This document shows, one piece after another, positions 59,585-64,000 of a stretch of 64,000 nucleotides of DNA. Source of the DNA: Clavelina lepadiformis (Eukaryota; Chordata; Ascidiacea; Aplousobranchia; Clavelinidae); assembly GCF_947623445.1 (NCBI RefSeq), contig NC_135243.1, positions 22,452,479 to 22,516,478 of the forward strand, read 5' to 3'. Both the position numbers and the translations under genes were made by a program. The notes beneath the pieces are model-generated. The model was not told the origin of the DNA and did no database searches. It saw nothing but the letters and a program-made list of their open reading frames with translations. The stretch's first letter is position 1; each line of letters begins with the position of its first letter.

Positions 59585-62500
59585 TATATAAAAGTTAAAT
59601 CACTCGCGCTTCTTAGATTGCACAAAACGTTTTCTGATGCCGCGTAAACTTCGAGTACAAAATTAAGCCTTTCGCTGTGATCTCAATGCTCAGTGCCTGG
59701 TTAACTGACGATGGCAACTCAAGAAGTGGTTTATCTGGCACGTATACCTATCAGCTTTAATTATTAACAAACAACAAATAACGTCTGTGCTAATTTAATG
59801 TTTGTTTTGCCTCTTTTTTAGACCTCTCATATCACTGGTTTCATGTGAACCTTGCTAAACAAACAATTTCAAATAGGTTAATACCGGATTAAATCGGTTT
59901 TAATTATTGTTTAAGTTGTCGCTTTCATTCCAAAGACATGTTTTTTTAATTATACATTTGCTTGAGTTTTAGGCTAATAACTATAATTTGCCCTGACTCC
60001 CAAACACTTTTCCATGTAAATGTTTATTTCATCGCTATCTCAAGTCATTCTAATTTCACTGAAGATTTTATTTCAACACGAGGCAGAGTTTAGTACCACA
60101 ACGTCAAACACAATGAGATTTTTTGGTTATAGACTATAAAGTAACTGAAGAAACAATGCATCTGCACGCCTCAACATATGGAATTTAAAACGTGCACGCT
60201 GTAAGATTAAAGAGGAAGGTGTTATTACAGGATATACCACAGTAAAACGGAGAGACTGTGCACGTGACGCAGTAATGCACAGGATGCAAAACTTTTCTCT
60301 CTTTTCGACCGATATAATGTTTATAGAGACTGAGAAATATTGATCATGACTTTCGTGTACTATAGTTATTATCAAACACATGTATATTGCAAATATAAAA
60401 AAATAAAACATATACACTGTACTTCAAACGATCTGGAATAATATACTGTTTACATTTCAGGTCTTTTAATATTATGTCTATTCGGAGAGAAATCATGTAG
60501 CTTTATTGGCTTGGAATGAAATCAACAGGCTTTATACGAGAGATTTGTTGTTGTCTAATCTCATTGCATATTATAACAGATTGAATTATCCTGATTAAAC
60601 TGATTTAACTGATTAAATTATTATTATATTATAAAGTTCTCTGTACCTTTAAAACGTAATGCAATATACCGTGTATCATGTCTCGTCTCTATTGGTTTAT
60701 TAGTGCCAACATGTAACGATTTAAATTTTGAAACCTTTTTAAAGCTTCTGAGATCAAAATTACGCTGTTTCTGCTCGCGACAGTAATGTCTTAAACCTGA
60801 TGCAAAAGGATAAATATAAACGAAACAAATATAAACGAAACAAAAGTTTGTCTCCATCGTTTTTACTCAAACAAATAAATATTTCTGTATAAATAGTCGT
60901 TGGATTGTCGTAAATACACGTTGCGACAAAAAATATAAACGCTTTCGACAGCAGACAACGTTCGGCAAATGAAAATGGATAGTTTCCAATAAGCTGAATT
61001 CTAAAAACATTTTTCATTTTTTTACGTATATGTGTGAATAAAAGCTGCTTGGCTGTCACTGCTATATACGATTTGAATATATAAAATCCTGTTATTTTAA
61101 AAACAGAATTGATTTCATTACTGTAGAAACAAATACATTTTTATGGTCAAATTAATTGTATTGGAGTTTATAAAGGCTCATGGGCCAAAAAGTATCACTA
61201 TCTCTGTGTATTTCGTTTATGATTAGGAGTTATGTATCATTGTCTCACTACTGCGTTTACATTTATTGCTGGGCTATATTTGCAGAGTTATAAACACAAG
61301 AAAAATTTTTGTGTATAAAAACATCGATTGCAACGTTTGATTTTTGAAAATAATTGCGTATATCCCTCAATGGTTTGACGATCTACTATATAAGTATCCA
61401 GTTAACTGTCTATTATAGTTTTTACTACCATTTACACAAAAAATGCATTTCTGCATCGGTTAAATGTGTCGACTGCGCAGTCAGCAAAAATATCGGCCTT
61501 TAGACTTCGGCTTCATCGAAATGAAGCGCAAGTAAGTGCTTAAGTTGATCAGACAATACTTTAATCTGTAAATGTTCATCGAACATACCCTGGTCGACAA
61601 GTAAATCTTTAACTACACCCAGTGTACTCATTTAACTTTTGAACTTAGTGCCTTTGTTCTAAAATTGAACACAAGTGTTTGCTAATGCATTGCACAATTC
61701 TCTACGTAGCCTTAGGGCTGTGAAATTACAAAACAAATTATGAATTGGAAAAAAGGACAAACGAAATTAAACATTAGTTTCTGGAAGCAAGTGGAATGCT
61801 GTCATATGCGTTATTTGCTTCCATTATAATTTTGCGAAAAACAGATTCAAAACCTATTTGGTACGCGATTACAGCCAAGTTTATTTTTCAACATTACGGT
61901 ATCAAATGCTTTTTAAGCCTGATTCTTCAAACTACTGTTTACCTATATGGCGGGCATAAACAAAGAATGTTGTTAATTTTACGTAAACCACAAAATCAAC
62001 TTTAATAGATAAAAAAAGTTCTTCTAAATTTACGGCAAACACAGAACAAATAACAAAACAAGTGGCATCAGCAGCATTTCGTTAAGGTTGGCGCCATTCA
62101 ATAGGCTGACTGAGGCTGATACGCCGACTGAGGCTTTAAAGCTTGACCTTGCATGGGGCTATTTTTAACTACTTGTCTTGTATTTAACTGGATTCGTCCA
62201 AACACGTTTTATTTACTGTAATTATTGCATTTCAACCGTTTAATAAAACCTTTAGCTTCTTTTTTGTGACACACAAAACAATTTTGTGTTCTATTGTCGA
62301 TTTACTCAGTGACACTTTTTTTCGAAACTTTCGGTCTGAATAAATCGAACTTGATTAAGTATGCTTCGTGCTTCGACCTGAAACTCGTCTCTATGAACAT
62401 TAACCGATTTCTTTACTTTCTTTGTTGAGATTATGTTTTTACTGTCATGTAAGATTTACTTTTATAGAGAAATGCAAGAAACTGTACTGAAATTAGAAGC

Positions 62501-63153
62501 TGTAGATCAAACTGATGTCATTTTGATCTTTAGATTAGGTTTATCGAAGTAACGTTTGCGTTTGTTACATATACTATAGCGCAAAAAAAAATTTTTGCTG
62601 TTTAATTACAGAAGCTGTTAATTGTGGAAAGAAATTACAGATACATACGTAACCGAAAATTCTTGCCTTCTGGTGCCAGGCTGTTTTCTCACATTCACGG
62701 TGAATGGCGACATCATCAATAAAACCCAAGAAAGCAATTTATTTCATTAAACAGCCCCCACAATCAAAACCAAACCGACCTCCTTAAATCACTTAACAAC
62801 GGATTTTACAGAATGCAAAAGGTGAGGTGCCAAACTATTGATAGGATAAGAGCGCACTAAACGTGAGAGCAACGATAATTAATCGCAGGTAATCAGCTAA
62901 AACCAAAACACCGTGAAGTAATCATCGCACATCAAGCAGAAAATTAACGCACCATAAAAACGGTAAAATATAAGATACTATAAATAACACGTGACATATT
63001 TTCGTCACACATATACAGTAAAATTGTTTTGTGCAAGATGGAACATGATGGCAGTTATACAGTTACATCTTATCCATTTTTCGAACAAGTATTACAATCT
63101 CTATAACATGAAATTAACAACAACTGCCAACATTAAAATACAAGCATACAAAT
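59585..63153. other. Intergenic region between the SDR and XDH genes
   Basis: The first 0.7 kb matches the 5' flank of SDR copy 1. The rest (60310-63153) is AT-rich with no recognisable gene, repeat end or RNA. Open frames at 60127-61059 and 61796-62005 lack similarity. Confidence 0.4.
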
Positions 63154-64000
63154 TTATGCTTGGATAGACCATGGGGTCAGTTTCTCTTCATTTGTTGAAT
63201 GTGACGCGTGCTGAAAGCCAAAAATATTGGTTAATCGAGAAATGTCAAGAAGGTGATATTACTATAGTTCTTACAAAATCATTAAATGTGTTCCTATGTT
63301 GAGTTATGATTAAGTTTGCTTTGAACAAACCTGTTTGGTGAAGCGGTCAGCGCAAGACATTCTAATACGTTCTGCTGACGCGGGAGAATCCAGTCGGAAC
63401 TCTCTTGGCAATCCCGAGTCTTCTCTGGCGTAACCAATCGCGTCTTTTATCGCAAAGAGAACCGATGACGCTAAAAAAAGTGGCGGTTCACCGACGGCCT
63501 AAGAATATATGGAAGTATGCAGTTTAAGGTCTTATTAAGTTAATGTACTTCAACTACATTACTGCTAACTGCAAACAGTTGTACCTTCGATGAAAATATT
63601 GCTTGCTTGTTGGATACATCTCTCAGCAAATGTACGTTGAACTCTTTAGGGCAATCCCCGAAACCGGGAATCTTGTAAGTTCCTGGTCCTCTTGTGAGCA
63701 TTTCTCCTTTTGGCGAGTAAAGCGGTTCTTCCAAAGTCATCATTCCATACCCTTGAGTAAAAGCTCCTTCGATCTAAGAACAAATAGTTCTTTTTCTTTC
63801 TAGTCGTCTGAATGTTTCACACACGATATATTTTGACTTAATTTATTGATATCAAAAACATCTTTTAGGTCAGTTATAAATGATAACCAGTACCAGTATT
63901 AAGCTATCACGACAAAATACCTCACCTGTCCAATGTCGATGCTTGGATTAAGACTTCTTCCCAAATCCATGACGATGTCAGTTCTGAGCACGATGTGATC
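63154..64000 (-). CDS. Xanthine dehydrogenase/aldehyde oxidase, C-terminal exons (5' part beyond window)
   Basis: Four minus-strand exons: 63926-64000 ([20 protein letters not shown]), 63585-63773 ([35 protein letters not shown]), 63331-63498 ([20 protein letters not shown]) and 63154-63210 (ending LTPWSIQA, stop). All junctions are in phase; 162 residues are visible. These are the last blocks of the molybdopterin domain of the xanthine oxidoreductase family. The Glu in AVGEPPLF is the conserved active-site glutamate. The enzyme hydroxylates hypoxanthine and xanthine in purine breakdown. A C-terminal PWS-x-x-like ending is usual for XDH, but aldehyde oxidase cannot be excluded without the substrate-pocket residues upstream. 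Confidence 0.92.

Overview
The window is AT-rich animal DNA with small spliced exons, GT-AG introns of about 100-900 bp and many DNA transposons. Gene content (a CUB-ZP-EGF membrane protein, thrombospondin type 1 repeat proteins, RBBP5, short-chain dehydrogenases, xanthine dehydrogenase), intron size and frequent TGACGTCA-like words fit an invertebrate deuterostome. A tunicate (ascidian) is my best guess, but the sequence alone does not prove it. All exon models below were read by eye from splice sites, reading phase and family similarity.

Layout. 1-15971: two tandem copies of a roughly 9 kb unit, each carrying a CUB-ZP-EGF-transmembrane gene on the + strand. The first copy is cut by the window start; the second is complete (8800-12441, 622 aa). 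A 1 kb hAT-type transposon with a CGGBP1-like zinc-finger ORF sits in copy 1 (5860-6858), and copy 2 keeps the empty site. 17412-22030 (- strand): two membrane-anchored thrombospondin-repeat genes; the larger has five TSR exons of exactly 174 bp each. 22-37 kb is gene-poor and transposon-rich: a TA-flanked MITE (26.4-27.2 kb), a decayed piggyBac with a nested hAT MITE (29.9-32.2 kb), a Tigger/pogo transposase remnant (33.1-33.6 kb), a TA-flanked 2.2 kb element encoding an acidic protein (33.7-35.9 kb) and a pogo-type MITE holding a tRNA-like SINE (36.4-37.2 kb). 37354-45798 (+): a complete RBBP5 gene in 12 coding exons, with a 2983 bp nearly perfect palindromic element in intron 3. 47.8-48.4 kb: remnant of another transposon-type protein. 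49.2-59.6 kb (- strand): tandem duplicated SDR genes. The proximal copy is split inside its second coding exon by a 4342 bp element that carries a spliced DUF4806 gene and, nested in it, a deleted hAT. 63154-64000 (-): 3' end of a xanthine dehydrogenase/aldehyde oxidase gene running off the window.

The host genes have no evident pathway in common. RBBP5 is a conserved chromatin protein; the CUB-ZP and TSR genes are cell-surface or extracellular-matrix genes expanding by tandem or exon duplication; the SDR pair is a metabolic duplication, one copy of which is probably inactivated by a recent insertion. The most informative structures are the insertions whose empty sites can be read from the duplicate copy, which give target-site duplications to the base.
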